This document shows, piece after piece, positions 15,455 to 15,651 of a stretch of DNA of 15,651 bases. The stretch comes from Bordetella parapertussis. Its GTDB lineage: Bacteria > Pseudomonadota > Gammaproteobacteria > Burkholderiales > Burkholderiaceae_B. Position numbers and translations under genes: made by a program. The stretch's first letter is position 1. Every line of letters begins with the position of its first letter. Below the pieces are notes generated by a model. It did not search any database. It was not told the DNA's origin and saw only the letters and a program-made list of their open reading frames with translations. The DNA lies in the NCBI GenBank assembly GCA_945895265.1, contig CAMDEF010000068.1, positions 1-15,651 of the forward strand, written 5' to 3'.

Positions 15455-15499
15455 CCTTGGCCCTGACAGGGTAGAATCAGACTTTACTTAGCGAGTCAC

Positions 15500-15651
15500 A
15501 TGAACCAGTTTTGGCAGTCCTGCGTCTTGCACCTAGAGCAGGAGTTTCCTCCCCAGCAAATCAGCGCGTGGATACGTCCGCTGATTCCGCTTGCCTTCGA
15601 TGAGGCGCAGGCGTGCTTACGGTTGTCCGCGCCAAATCGATTCAAACTTGA
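15500..15651 (+). CDS. dnaA: Chromosomal replication initiator DnaA, N-terminal part (runs off the window)
   Basis: The first 50 codons begin [20 protein letters not shown] and continue with an [10 protein letters not shown] segment and LSAPNRFK. This is domain I of DnaA (compare E. coli [27 protein letters not shown] and LYAPNRFVLDWV). Domain I mediates DnaA self-contact and helicase loading. The AAA+ and DNA-binding domains lie outside the window. It diverges from rpmH, the standard rpmH/dnaA arrangement. Confidence 0.95.
   Translation, partial: MNQFWQSCVLHLEQEFPPQQISAWIRPLIPLAFDEAQACLRLSAPNRFKL

Overview
The window is chromosomal DNA from a betaproteobacterium. It is most likely a Burkholderiales member close to Alcaligenaceae, with moderate base composition. 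This rests on gene order and protein character: a mnmG-rsmG-parA-parB operon, a tRNA-Tyr/Gly/Thr-tuf cluster and the mnmE-yidC-yidD-rnpA-rpmH / dnaA block all lie around a replication-origin-like region. The species cannot be named from the sequence alone.

Left part (1-8132, all minus strand). The start of rpsJ lies downstream of tuf. tuf is transcribed with tRNA-Thr(GGU), tRNA-Gly(UCC) and tRNA-Tyr(GUA) from a near-consensus promoter at 1783-1811. Next come a doubtful small ORF, a four-domain rhodanese-like protein with one catalytic cysteine, and the tightly packed operon mnmG-rsmG-parA-parB (tRNA wobble modification, 16S rRNA methylation, chromosome segregation).

Centre (8133-10526). This is the most unusual part. 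The mnmG/aminotransferase intergenic region holds four parS sites (TGTTTCACGTGRAACA). Three of them head tandem repeats of about 147 bp. Each repeat also carries a row of about six DnaA-box-like 9-mers spaced 10-11 bp apart, led by TTATACACA. A further 11-bp-phased row of CACA-type boxes follows. A YbdL-like methionine/2-oxoacid aminotransferase gene sits next. A second AT-rich intergenic region then carries three consensus-class DnaA boxes and an E. coli 13-mer-like element. Together these look like a replication origin, possibly bipartite, with the ParB centromere built into the DnaA-binding repeats.

Right part (10527-15651). An SDR oxidoreductase resembles 3-hydroxybutyrate dehydrogenase but has altered substrate residues. 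It converges with mnmE at an 8-bp gap. The minus-strand block mnmE-yidC-yidD-rnpA-rpmH follows, with an intrinsic terminator between yidD and yidC. The divergent dnaA gene starts at 15500 and runs off the window; one consensus DnaA box lies between rpmH and dnaA.

Functionally, DnaA initiates replication, ParA/ParB with parS segregate the new origins, MnmE with MnmG modify tRNA wobble uridines, RnpA matures tRNAs (three of which are present), and YidC/YidD insert membrane proteins.
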